Shown here: positions 54,207 through 62,553 of the stretch, piece after piece
How the letters are laid out: every line of letters starts with the position of its first letter
Position numbering within the stretch: the first letter of the stretch is position 1
Source of the DNA: Bin80 sp965261255
GTDB lineage: Bacteria; Bacteroidota; Rhodothermia; Rhodothermales; Bin80
Length of the DNA: 64,000 nt
Direction: 5' to 3'
Assembly (NCBI GenBank): GCA_965261255.1
Contig: CBDHCQ010000004.1
Span: 1,426,001-1,490,000 of the forward strand
Made by a program: the position numbers and the translations under genes
Notes under the pieces: generated by a model
What the model was told of the DNA's origin: nothing
The model's database searches: none
The model's input: the letters and a program-made list of their open reading frames with translations, nothing else

Positions 54207-55859
54207 ATGAGAAAGTCCAGGGCCACATATACAAAGGTACTGGTTGGTGTCATGGTGTTGGTAACGGGTATACTGCTGGGAATGCAGCTTGAGTCTGCGT
54301 TGTCGGATGATACGCGGGCCGCACTGCAGAAACTCGAAGACGCATTCCTGATCATCAATGAACGCTATGTGGAGGATGTAGATTCGGGGGCGCTTGCTGA
54401 GCATGCACTGGAAGGCATGCTGGAAGAGCTTGATCCACATTCGGTCTACATAGATGCCGAAACGATGCGTCGTGTTGAGGAAGACTTCAGTGGCGGTTTT
54501 GAGGGTATTGGTATTTCGTTTGAGTTTATTGAAGGTATTGGAGGGCAGGATACACTTACAGTGCTCAGTGTGATTCCTGGGGGGCCCAGCGAAGAGGTAG
54601 GACTGCATTCGGGGGATCGGATCGTGGAGATAGACCAGCAAAGCGCTCTTGGATTTGAGACCGCTGATGTTCAGCGTACTCTCAAGGGACCAAGAGGAAC
54701 GTCTGTTGATATTGTTGTCGTTCGCCCAGGATATACGAGGCCCATTGAATTCACTATTGTTCGGGATCGGATTCCGTTAAATGCGGTGGATGCGGCCTAC
54801 ATGATTGATAATGTAACCGGATTCATCAAGATAAACCGCTTCTCAGGCACAACACACAGGGAATTTCGGCAGGCCGTTGATGAGCTTAGTGCCCAGAATA
54901 TGCAACGGTTACTCCTGGACCTGCGTGGAAACTCGGGGGGCTACATGGAGATGGCCGTGCAAATCTCAGATGAATTCCTCCCCGATGATGCATTGATTGT
55001 ATCTCAGCAGGGCCGTATTCGCGAGGCAAACCAGTCGTATGTTGGCAGCTCGAGGGGTTTACTTGAAGACTTACCAGTTATTGTACTTGTGAATGAAGCG
55101 TCCGCATCGGCGAGTGAAATTGTAGCGGGTGCGCTACAGGATCACGACCGTGGGCTTATTGTTGGACGACTCACTTTTGGGAAGGGTCTTGTACAACAGC
55201 AACATCTGCTTCCTGATGGGAGTGCCATGCGTGTAACGATAGCCCGCTATTACACACCGTCCGGCCGGCTGATTCAGACCCCGTATGCTGGTGGAGACCG
55301 GGAGGATTACATGAGTTCCAAGCGTGAACTGCATGCGAATACAGCATTGTTGAGTGCTCAGGAAATCATCGATAGCGTGCCAGACTCGCTACTCTACGAA
55401 ACGGCTAACGGTCGGACAGTAATCGGTGGTGGTGGGATTTTGCCGGACTTCATTACAGACATTGATTCTGCATCATTTTTTCTTCGCGAGGTATTAAGCC
55501 GGAATCTGGCGAATACTTATGCCCGTACGTGGTATGATCGAGAAAGTGAAGCGCTTGTAGCAAGATGGGGGGACGACCGGCATGGATTTTTTGACTCGTT
55601 TGCCGTAGAAGATGCGGAGTTTCAGAAGTTTCTGGAATATGCCCGTGTACGGGGCATTCGCATTGGCGAAGAGGAAGGGGCCTTCAGCGAGTCAGAAATA
55701 GAAGCAGATAGGCCGTATCTTGAGGCCAGAATAAAAGCAAGGTTGGCGGTGCGTATATTTGACTTGGAAGCGTTCTACCCGGTCATGCATCCGCAGGACA
55801 AAACATTGCAGGCAGCACTTAAGCTTTGGCCCGAAGCCGAAGCATTAGTCAATAATTGA
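54207..55859 (+). CDS. C-terminal processing peptidase, S41 family
   Basis: 550 residues. An N-terminal membrane segment (KVLVGVMVLVTGILLGMQL) is followed by a helical part, a PDZ domain (about 97-185, FEGIGISFEF to RIVEIDQQ), and the S41 protease core with catalytic Ser301 in ASASASEIVAGAL, Lys326 in FGKG and Gln330. The C-terminal 130 residues are an extra helical part seen in many Bacteroidota CtpA proteins. These periplasmic proteases trim or degrade proteins by their C-terminus. It starts at ATG 54207; the nearby GTG is less likely. A short gap separates it from the divergent acylase gene. Confidence 0.92.
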   Translation: MRKSRATYTKVLVGVMVLVTGILLGMQLESALSDDTRAALQKLEDAFLIINERYVEDVDSGALAEHALEGMLEELDPHSVYIDAETMRRVEEDFSGGFEGIGISFEFIEGIGGQDTLTVLSVIPGGPSEEVGLHSGDRIVEIDQQSALGFETADVQRTLKGPRGTSVDIVVVRPGYTRPIEFTIVRDRIPLNAVDAAYMIDNVTGFIKINRFSGTTHREFRQAVDELSAQNMQRLLLDLRGNSGGYMEMAVQISDEFLPDDALIVSQQGRIREANQSYVGSSRGLLEDLPVIVLVNEASASASEIVAGALQDHDRGLIVGRLTFGKGLVQQQHLLPDGSAMRVTIARYYTPSGRLIQTPYAGGDREDYMSSKRELHANTALLSAQEIIDSVPDSLLYETANGRTVIGGGGILPDFITDIDSASFFLREVLSRNLANTYARTWYDRESEALVARWGDDRHGFFDSFAVEDAEFQKFLEYARVRGIRIGEEEGAFSESEIEADRPYLEARIKARLAVRIFDLEAFYPVMHPQDKTLQAALKLWPEAEALVNN

Positions 55860-55907
55860 CTAAATGCTCCTGATTGCTCAACTTTCAGATTAAAGTATTA
55901 AATTAGT

Positions 55908-55921
55908 CGCCTAACTAGGCG
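55908..55921 (+). terminator. short hairpin after the S41 protease gene
   Basis: CGCCT-AACT-AGGCG, 49 bases after the stop codon. The stem is compact and GC-rich, but no T-run follows, so a terminator role is tentative. The rest of the 195-base gap should hold the exbB promoter. Confidence 0.3.
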
Positions 55922-56054
55922 GGCTTATGTTACTCAACAACGAAAGACATTTTTACGATGCATTGCTTTTGGGTAGTGCGCAGTGTATCGTATAGTTGTC
56001 GTTCAGTTACCCTACTTCTCAATCCTAAAACCAATTTCCTCGGAGGACTAGTCA

Positions 56055-56744
56055 ATGAAGCTTTTTGGAAACGTCTTGCTGCCACAGGATGCAGCTGCCA
56101 CAGATGAAGGAATGATTAACGTTTTGGTGAATTATTTCAACCAGGGCGGAGAGTTCATGTGGCCGGTACTGATTATTCTCATAGTCGGTCTTGCCATAGC
56201 CTTTGAGCGCGTCATCCAGTTGATCCTGGCTGATGTGAACACACGCAAATTTATCGTGCACGTTAAAGAGGCCCTGCAGGACGGTGGGGTTTCAGCCGCT
56301 GAAGAGATATGCGCTTCAACACGTGGCCCGGTAGCCTCAGTTTTTCAAGCTGGCCTAATGCGTTCGGATGAGGGCATTGAAGCCGTAGAGAAGGCAGTGG
56401 TCGCCTATGGTTCCATCGAAATGAGTTTTCTGGAGCGTGGTCTTGTATGGTTGTCGCTCTTTATTGCGCTGGCACCAATGTTTGGTTTCCTCGGAACTGT
56501 TATCGGTATGGTCGCGGCCTTTGACGCGATTGAAGCCGCCGGTGATATTTCTCCGAGCCTTGTGGCGCGAGGCATCAAAATCGCCCTATTGACAACGGTG
56601 TTCGGCCTGATCGTTGCGATTATTCTTCAGTTCTTCTATAATTATGCTGTGTCAAAAATTGACCGGATTGTTGTAGAGATGGAGGAGGCTTCAATCGAAC
56701 TGATCGACTCTCTTGTCATGAAGGAGTCTGGATCCTCTGCTTAG
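56055..56744 (+). CDS. exbB: MotA/TolQ/ExbB proton channel family protein
   Basis: 229 residues with three membrane segments (about 35-55, 130-150, 170-195). The conserved APMFGFLGTVIGMVAAF and GIKIALLTTVFGLIVAI regions identify it. With ExbD it forms the inner-membrane motor that passes proton-motive force to TonB, and so powers receptors such as the one at 28.4-31.2 kb. Strong Shine-Dalgarno CGGAGGA lies nine bases before the ATG. It is first in a cluster with a small membrane gene and two exbD genes. Confidence 0.93.
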   Translation: MKLFGNVLLPQDAAATDEGMINVLVNYFNQGGEFMWPVLIILIVGLAIAFERVIQLILADVNTRKFIVHVKEALQDGGVSAAEEICASTRGPVASVFQAGLMRSDEGIEAVEKAVVAYGSIEMSFLERGLVWLSLFIALAPMFGFLGTVIGMVAAFDAIEAAGDISPSLVARGIKIALLTTVFGLIVAIILQFFYNYAVSKIDRIVVEMEEASIELIDSLVMKESGSSA

Positions 56745-56805
56745 ACGGAACCCAGGCATTACACTAACCGGGGTGTTCGCTCACCTCACAATAGACAAAG
56801 TCACT

Positions 56806-57075
56806 ATGTCTGTTCTAAATATTGCCCTTTATGTAGTCTTTGCATTGATGGGGCTTGGCCTTCTGGTAATGCTGGCTTCCGGTGTGCGCAGTTTGATGTT
56901 CGGCAAGATAAAGATGCTCTCAATTGGACTGGCAGCGGTTCCGTTGTTGCTGTTTGTAATTCTCGGCCTCGCGTTGCCCACATGGACAGATGCCGGCATC
57001 ATGACCATTTTGCTCTCTCTTGGTCTGACACTAGTTGCCCTTTTGGTGTCGGGCATCAAGAATCTCATTTCCTGA
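56806..57075 (+). CDS. small three-helix membrane protein in the exbB-exbD cluster
   Basis: 89 residues, almost all hydrophobic, with about three membrane segments (VLNIALYVVFALMGLGLLVML, a middle IGLAAVPLLLFVILGLAL, and IMTILLSLGLTLVALLVSGI). I recognise no named family. ATG 56806 is preferred over a GTG at 56773. Position between exbB and exbD suggests a part in the energy-transfer complex. A stretch of this gene is repeated as a remnant at 62095-62188. Confidence 0.7.
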   Translation: MSVLNIALYVVFALMGLGLLVMLASGVRSLMFGKIKMLSIGLAAVPLLLFVILGLALPTWTDAGIMTILLSLGLTLVALLVSGIKNLIS

Positions 57076-57094
57076 CCTTTAAACTTGCATTACA

Positions 57095-57655
57095 ATGGGT
57101 ATTCTTGCTAAGAAAAAGAAGCGTGCGGGTGCGGAGATTCCGACATCCTCAATGGCAGATATTGCATTTCTGCTTCTGATTTTCTTCCTGGTCACGACCA
57201 CGATTGATGTAGATACCGGGATTGGTATGACCTTGCCTCCGGAGCCGGATGAGACAACGCCTCCGCCCCCGGTTGCAGATCGTAATATGCTCAAGATCTT
57301 GATTAATGCGCAGGGGCAGGTCCTCTTGGAAGATCTGCCATCTTCTGTTGGTCAGATCCGGAATGAAGTCCTAGCTCACGTTCAGAATAACGGTGCTGAC
57401 CCGCGGTATTCTGATTCTCCGGGCAAGGCTGTAGTATCCATTAAGACGGACCGCTTAACACCGTACAACCTTTATATCCAAACGATGGATGAGGTTTGGA
57501 TGGCGTACTTCGAGATATGGGATACGGAAGCCCGTTCCATGGGGTTTGCAAATTACGTGGAGTATCGTTCAGACTTGGAGGATCCCAATGAGAACGAAAT
57601 CCGAGATAAATGGCCGGCTCAGGTTTCACTAGCAGAACCTGACCCAGGTGACTGA
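57095..57655 (+). CDS. exbD: ExbD/TolR-family protein, first copy
   Basis: 186 residues. One N-terminal membrane helix (SSMADIAFLLLIFFLVTTTI) carries the channel Asp22, followed by a periplasmic domain that is longer than in E. coli ExbD, with a proline-rich linker (TTPPPPV) and an acidic tail. Works with ExbB to energise TonB. Starts at ATG 57095, 19 bases after the small membrane gene. The second exbD follows almost immediately. Confidence 0.92.
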   Translation: MGILAKKKKRAGAEIPTSSMADIAFLLLIFFLVTTTIDVDTGIGMTLPPEPDETTPPPPVADRNMLKILINAQGQVLLEDLPSSVGQIRNEVLAHVQNNGADPRYSDSPGKAVVSIKTDRLTPYNLYIQTMDEVWMAYFEIWDTEARSMGFANYVEYRSDLEDPNENEIRDKWPAQVSLAEPDPGD

Positions 57656-57671
57656 ATCCGAAAAAGAACCA

Positions 57672-58124
57672 ATGGCTCACTTCACAAAAAAGTCCAAGGC
57701 TAAGCCGGAAATATCTACGGCATCATTGCCGGATATCATTTTTATGCTTCTGATCTTCTTCATGGTTACAACCGTGTTGCGAGAACAGGAGGTGCAGGTT
57801 CGGACGATCCTGCCCCAGGCTGAAGCACTTACGAAAATTGAGCAGAAGCGGTATGTATCCTACGTATGGATGGGTCCAGAGAAGTTGCGCGGTAATGCCG
57901 TAGGAGATACAAAAGTGCAGATTGATGACGCTATTATCGAAGATTTGGTTAACATCCGATCAATCATGTATAGAAAGCTCACCGAACAGCCAAGATTAAT
58001 TGTATCTCTTCGGGTGGATGAGGAATCGGAAATGGGGATCGTTACGGACGTCCATGGTGAGCTTCGAAAAGCGGGAACGCTTCGAATCAGTTATTCATCC
58101 AGGCGGGATATTTCCAATATGTGA
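57672..58124 (+). CDS. exbD: ExbD/TolR-family protein, second copy
   Basis: 151 residues. The membrane helix (ASLPDIIFMLLIFFMVTTVL) carries Asp21. The periplasmic part differs clearly from the first copy, so this is an old paralogue rather than a recent duplicate; paired, non-identical ExbD subunits are common in Bacteroidota. A GTG at 57648 that overlaps the first exbD stop is an alternative start. It is the last gene of the cluster; its 3' end is copied in the scar at 62189-62224. Confidence 0.9.
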   Translation: MAHFTKKSKAKPEISTASLPDIIFMLLIFFMVTTVLREQEVQVRTILPQAEALTKIEQKRYVSYVWMGPEKLRGNAVGDTKVQIDDAIIEDLVNIRSIMYRKLTEQPRLIVSLRVDEESEMGIVTDVHGELRKAGTLRISYSSRRDISNM

Positions 58125-58486
58125 GTGATCCGTCAGCGGCGGATTGTTTGCAGACAAGCCTGACGGGCGGTCTGGCCTAGTTTTCGGGTAGAACCTGGAC
58201 TATTCTCTCCTGATTTTGCAGGTATGATGGTTTGCGGCTCCGCACCCGTTTGAGCAGAAGCCAAATTGTTCTGCTCCAGCATCGTATATTGTCGTCTGGG
58301 TACCAAGATGTAGTATCGATTCAGAGCTCGCCGAAGCAGACAGAGAGCTTTTTGCTGCGTGGATACCCCAAGGGAGCCGATACTACAGTGTTTGCGAGTG
58401 GATCTTTAGTACGAGCGTATCCCTTCACCGGAAGCTGGATTTATTTGTAAACCTGCTCCCCTCTCGTCCAAATAAAGACGATGGAA
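58125..58486. other. duplicated leader region before the first secreted paralogue, with a 112-base insertion
   Basis: Matches 62221-62434 before the second paralogue, except for an extra 58191-58302 bounded by GGGTA direct repeats (58186-58190 and 58298-58302). Downstream of the insertion (58300-58450) the two leaders stay in the same reading frame for about 50 codons, with many third-base differences and the same TAA stop (shared SFLLRGY and ADTT). It may once have encoded a small protein; here the frame is broken by the insertion. Confidence 0.5.
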
Positions 58487-61400
58487 ATGAGCAAACGCAA
58501 ATGCTTACTTGCACTGGTCTTGCTGGTAGTACTGGGACTTGGTTCATTACTCGACGCGCGTGCTCAGGTTGGAACGTGCACTTCTCCGCAAGGTGAGTCC
58601 TATCTGGATATCAACAATGTCCGGGCTCGTATTCTTAACAACGGTAATCTGTTCTGGCGCGGAAGTCCACACGTCTACAATGTACCGAAGGGCGGGAGGG
58701 CACAGGCTATCTTCACCAGTGGTACTTGGATTGGCGGTTATGTAGATGGGCAGTTGCGAGTAGCGGCAGCACGTTACGGCAACTACCATTTCTGGGCTGG
58801 TCCGTTGGATGACTATGGCGCCCCTCCGGCTGATTGTGCAGATTTCGATCGGCTCTACAAGGTGAGCGTTGATGATATTCAGGATTACGAAGGTACGGGG
58901 GTAACTACTCCAGATTTACGTGATTGGCCCACGGGCTTAGGGGCTCCCACTTATGCTCCTCCCGGCAACGGGGTTGATGATGATGGAGATGGAGAGGTTG
59001 ACGAGGCTGGAGAAACGATTTTCGTCTTGAATCAGCCTCTTGCGCAGCGGATGGATCGTGTGATTGACCTGGCCGGAGGAGAGCGACCGGCGATTCTCGG
59101 GGATCAGTCGATCTGGTGGGTCATGAATGATCGCGGGAATGAACATAACGGGGCATCTTCGCCGCCGATCGGTCTGGAGGTACACGTTACGGCATTTGCG
59201 TTCAGAACCGCAGGAGATATTGGTAATGCCACATTCTACAAGTACGATCTCTATTACAGAGGGAGTTGGCCATTTACAGATGTGCACATGGCAATTTTCT
59301 CTGATGTTGATCTGGGGAATTTCCAGGATGACTGGGTAGGTTCCGATACGACATTGGGGGTAGGCTATGTATGGAATTCGGACAACGAAGATGAGGGAAG
59401 TGATGGTTATGGTTCTCCTGCTCCGGCGGCCGGGCATGACTTTTTCCAGGGGCCGATCGTGCCATCGCCTGGTGATTCGGCCAAGGTGAGTGCGGACTGG
59501 ATTCAGGATTTCAGGAACCTTGAAATGACCTCGTTCATGCTCTATTATGGCGGTGGCGGCGTTACAGAGGACCCCAGCACTGCCTTGGACCACTATAACT
59601 ATATGCGTGGACGGTGGAAGGATGGCAAGTGTATTACGGAAGGGGGGAATGGCCGAGATTTCTCTCTAGACTGCACCGCATATATGTTCCCGGGGGATCC
59701 TGGCGAAAGTGATGATACCTGCCAGTACTGGTCTGAGTGCAATTATTACGGCGCGGGGACAAACAATCCAGCAGCAGACCGGCGCTTTGTAATGGGAACG
59801 GGGCCGTTCACGATCAATCCTGATAGTATGCAGCAAATTGTTTATGGAATAGTCTGGGCACGGGGAACGGACAATTTTGATTCAGTCCAGAAAATGAAAG
59901 AGGCAAGTGCGCTTGCGCAGGCGTGGTACGACATGGATTTTCAGTTTCCGGCACCACCGGCTCCCCCCGAGGTAACGGTTACCGCTGTAGATGCCGGCGC
60001 AATTTTGGAGTGGACCAACTCACCTCAGTCGAACAATTTCCTCGAGTCTTATCGGATAGAAGACCCCTTTGCTCCGGAGGATAACAATGTAGTCGTGTTT
60101 GAGGGGTATGAGGTAATCCAGTATTCCAGTGCTCTGGATCAAGTGGGCGTAACGGTAGCCGTATACGATGTCGTTAATGGCGTAACACGGATAGTTGATG
60201 GCGGCCAGTTGGTTCTTGATGGATTAATCCAGGAGGAGCAGTCTGTCGTGGCGAGCGGGACGGATCGTGGGGTCCAGAATTATCATGTAGCCTCGGGTTT
60301 AACAAATTACACGACCTATCATTTTGGTGTTCAGGCCTACGCACAGAACTACGATAATCCCGGGCGTAAGATTTCTCGGGGACCCGTTACACGCGTGTCG
60401 GTGATTCCAACCAGATCAACGCTAGAAGTTGCGCCTTCTGCGATCGCCGCAGCTGAGGATTTCAGCACTGCGGACTTTGTTGCGAACAAGGAGGGCATTG
60501 GCGACGGCTTTGTAACCGCAGACATTGTCAACCCGGCCGGGGTCAAGGAAGGCACTTACTCGGTGGAGTTCTTTGAGCATGATGTTCCGGGCAAGGCGTT
60601 GAATGGTGCGACTGCTCCTGTGGAGGACGATAGAAATGTGGTTGATCCGATCAATGCGGTAGAGGCCATTCAGAAGGTTGAAGATATCGACGCGAGCGTG
60701 ATTACGTACAGTGTCAAGCGAGACGACGCTGTACTGTTTGATGGTAGATCCATCGATTATGCTGCTCCCCAGCGCGATAACGTTATGGTACTTGACGGGT
60801 TGCTGTTCACGATTCGTGGACCGAGTCCGGGTTTCAAGGATTTTCAGGTTACAGCGAATGCTGGTGGGCCTGTAGATCCCCCTGCTTATGCCGCAATCAC
60901 GTGGAACAACTTTCCTAATAATCAGGGCGTAGGGCTTGACCGATCAAGGCAGCAATCGAATGGATCAATATGGATGACCCATGCGGGCGGTGCTGCGCAG
61001 CCGTACGCATCTTTTGTCGCGCGCAGTACGCGTAACGGAGGAAACTCTGCCTACATCGGAATTCGGGATTATGAGATGCGCTTCACTGAGCGTTGTGCAA
61101 ACCAGATAAATGGCGTTATTGAGCTGAACGACTGTTTGGGTCTCCGTGCATTTAGCGATGGCTCATTGATTGAGATTCCACTTGAGCTATGGGACACCGG
61201 CGTTGCCACGCCGAACGATGCCAGTGATGATGTGCGTCTGGTTCCGATTATTTGTGATACAAATACCTGTGGAGGGGGAACGGAGCACAGTGTATTCGAT
61301 ATCGGCAGTGATCATGTAGCTTCAAGTGCAGCGAATGATCCCTTTACGGATTGGGTGTACTGGTATCCACCTGCGGACCTGACCCCTGGTGAGGTCGGTC

Positions 61401-61948
61401 ATAACAGATTTTTTGCCGGAGACATTGGGGTGGGGCACGAAATAATTGCTAGGTTGGTGCTTGTAGGATGGAATATTGGTACCGCCCCTCCGTACGATCC
61501 TGATATGCCTGAGTTGGGTACAGTGCTCAGGATCGTCACCTCCAAGCCTAACCAGCCTGGGGATGTGCATTCGTTCACTACCGAGGGTTATGCTGCGACA
61601 GAGTTTGACCTCGCAACCAAGCAACTTCGCCTGGAGGATATTGGACTTGTGCCGAACCCGTACAAGGGGGCATCCTCCTATGAGGTAGGTCAGTTCACTG
61701 ACGAGGTACGTTTCACAAACCTGCCCGACGTAGCTACCATTCGTGTGTTTACGCTAAACGGTACGCTTATTAAGACGATCAATAAGCAATCACCGGGTGT
61801 AGCTACTATTCCATGGAATTTGACGACGGATCATAACCTGCCCATAGCAAGCGGAATGTATCTGATTCATGTTGAGGTCCCCAGCGTGGGCTCGCATACC
61901 ATCAAATTCGCCGTGGTCAAAAAACGCGTTCAGCTGAACGTGTACTAG
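58487..61948 (+). CDS. large secreted protein with T9SS-like C-terminus, first tandem copy
   Basis: 1,153 residues. A signal peptide (ending SLLDARAQ) is followed by a conserved N-terminal region (VRARILNNGNLFWRGSP; YGNYHFWAGPL), a calcium-binding-like DDDGDGEVDE loop (near residue 167), and a fibronectin-like middle part (TVTAVDAGAILEWTN to THYHFGVQAYA-type sequence). The C-terminus (IGLVPNPYKG to SGMYLIHVEV) looks like a T9SS sorting domain. ATG 58487 is chosen because the second copy shares MSKRK but not the codons before it. Families of this kind are common, surface-exposed and of unknown function in Bacteroidota/Rhodothermota. A near paralogue lies 600 bases downstream. Confidence 0.82.
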   Translation: MSKRKCLLALVLLVVLGLGSLLDARAQVGTCTSPQGESYLDINNVRARILNNGNLFWRGSPHVYNVPKGGRAQAIFTSGTWIGGYVDGQLRVAAARYGNYHFWAGPLDDYGAPPADCADFDRLYKVSVDDIQDYEGTGVTTPDLRDWPTGLGAPTYAPPGNGVDDDGDGEVDEAGETIFVLNQPLAQRMDRVIDLAGGERPAILGDQSIWWVMNDRGNEHNGASSPPIGLEVHVTAFAFRTAGDIGNATFYKYDLYYRGSWPFTDVHMAIFSDVDLGNFQDDWVGSDTTLGVGYVWNSDNEDEGSDGYGSPAPAAGHDFFQGPIVPSPGDSAKVSADWIQDFRNLEMTSFMLYYGGGGVTEDPSTALDHYNYMRGRWKDGKCITEGGNGRDFSLDCTAYMFPGDPGESDDTCQYWSECNYYGAGTNNPAADRRFVMGTGPFTINPDSMQQIVYGIVWARGTDNFDSVQKMKEASALAQAWYDMDFQFPAPPAPPEVTVTAVDAGAILEWTNSPQSNNFLESYRIEDPFAPEDNNVVVFEGYEVIQYSSALDQVGVTVAVYDVVNGVTRIVDGGQLVLDGLIQEEQSVVASGTDRGVQNYHVASGLTNYTTYHFGVQAYAQNYDNPGRKISRGPVTRVSVIPTRSTLEVAPSAIAAAEDFSTADFVANKEGIGDGFVTADIVNPAGVKEGTYSVEFFEHDVPGKALNGATAPVEDDRNVVDPINAVEAIQKVEDIDASVITYSVKRDDAVLFDGRSIDYAAPQRDNVMVLDGLLFTIRGPSPGFKDFQVTANAGGPVDPPAYAAITWNNFPNNQGVGLDRSRQQSNGSIWMTHAGGAAQPYASFVARSTRNGGNSAYIGIRDYEMRFTERCANQINGVIELNDCLGLRAFSDGSLIEIPLELWDTGVATPNDASDDVRLVPIICDTNTCGGGTEHSVFDIGSDHVASSAANDPFTDWVYWYPPADLTPGEVGHNRFFAGDIGVGHEIIARLVLVGWNIGTAPPYDPDMPELGTVLRIVTSKPNQPGDVHSFTTEGYAATEFDLATKQLRLEDIGLVPNPYKGASSYEVGQFTDEVRFTNLPDVATIRVFTLNGTLIKTINKQSPGVATIPWNLTTDHNLPIASGMYLIHVEVPSVGSHTIKFAVVKKRVQLNVY

Positions 61949-62094
61949 GTTCGCATTTGGCCGGCGGCCTGAAATATCACCGACCGTTGTGACAATATCA
62001 GTAACACAGAACACATTAGCAGATCCTGAATACTTGTCTGCACATCGCCCCGGAACCTGGTTGGCCTCGATCGCGGAGTTTCCGTTCCCTACAA

Positions 62095-62224
62095 CTTGGT
62101 CTTTACATTGATGGGGATGGGCCTTGTGGTAATGCTGGCCTATAGTGTGCTCAGTTTGATGTTCGGCAAGGTCAAGATGCTCTCAATTATTCATACAGGC
62201 GGGATAATGCCGATATATGAGTGA
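62095..62224 (+). pseudogene. fused remnant of small exb membrane gene and exbD2 tail
   Basis: The first 94 bases are a diverged copy of part of the small gene at 56806-57075 (shared runs TTGATGGGG, GTAATGCTGGC and CAGTTTGATGTTCGGCAAG). The last 36 bases match the end of exbD2 (CAGGCGGGATA and then TGAGTGATCCGTCAGCGGC). About 1.17 kb that separates the two in the original cluster is missing. No intact reading frame remains. Confidence 0.72.
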
Positions 62225-62239
62225 TCCGTCAGCGGCAGA

Positions 62240-62434
62240 TTGTTTGCAGGCAGGCCTTATGGGCGGTCTGGCTTAGTATTCGGATACCAGGAGATGGCAT
62301 CGGTTCAGAGCTTGCTGAAGCAGACTGACAGTTTTCTATTGCGCGGGTACGTCGGGAAAGCCGATACTACAGCGATTGCGAAAGGAATTTTAGCACGAGC
62401 GCGTCCCTTCACCGGACGCTGGATTTGTTGGTAA
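62240..62434 (+). other. 64-codon conserved leader frame before the second paralogue
   Basis: A frame opening at TTG 62240 and ending TAA 62434. Its last 50 codons align without gaps to the leader of the first paralogue, with mostly conservative changes. No protein family recognised and no good ribosome-binding site seen. It could be a small gene, a remnant of a larger one, or conserved non-coding leader. Confidence 0.3.
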
Positions 62435-62553
62435 ACCTCGTTCCCCTGAGCCTCAGGTTGCTATCCACCCATGGCAACCTTATCTTCACTTCATCTATCG
62501 GGGGCCTTCCTGGTCCAGGGTTGCTGCTGCTCAGCCAAATAAAGACGACAGAA

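Larger units (their letters stand above)
61949..62553. other. intergenic region with duplication scar and leader copy
   Basis: 62095-62188 matches 56838-56927 within the small membrane gene of the exb cluster. At 62189 the match jumps to the 3' tail of exbD2 (58093 onward) and continues through the leader to 62434. The remaining bases before the second paralogue are unique apart from the last 35 (AAATAAAGACG), which again match copy 1. See findings. Confidence 0.75.
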
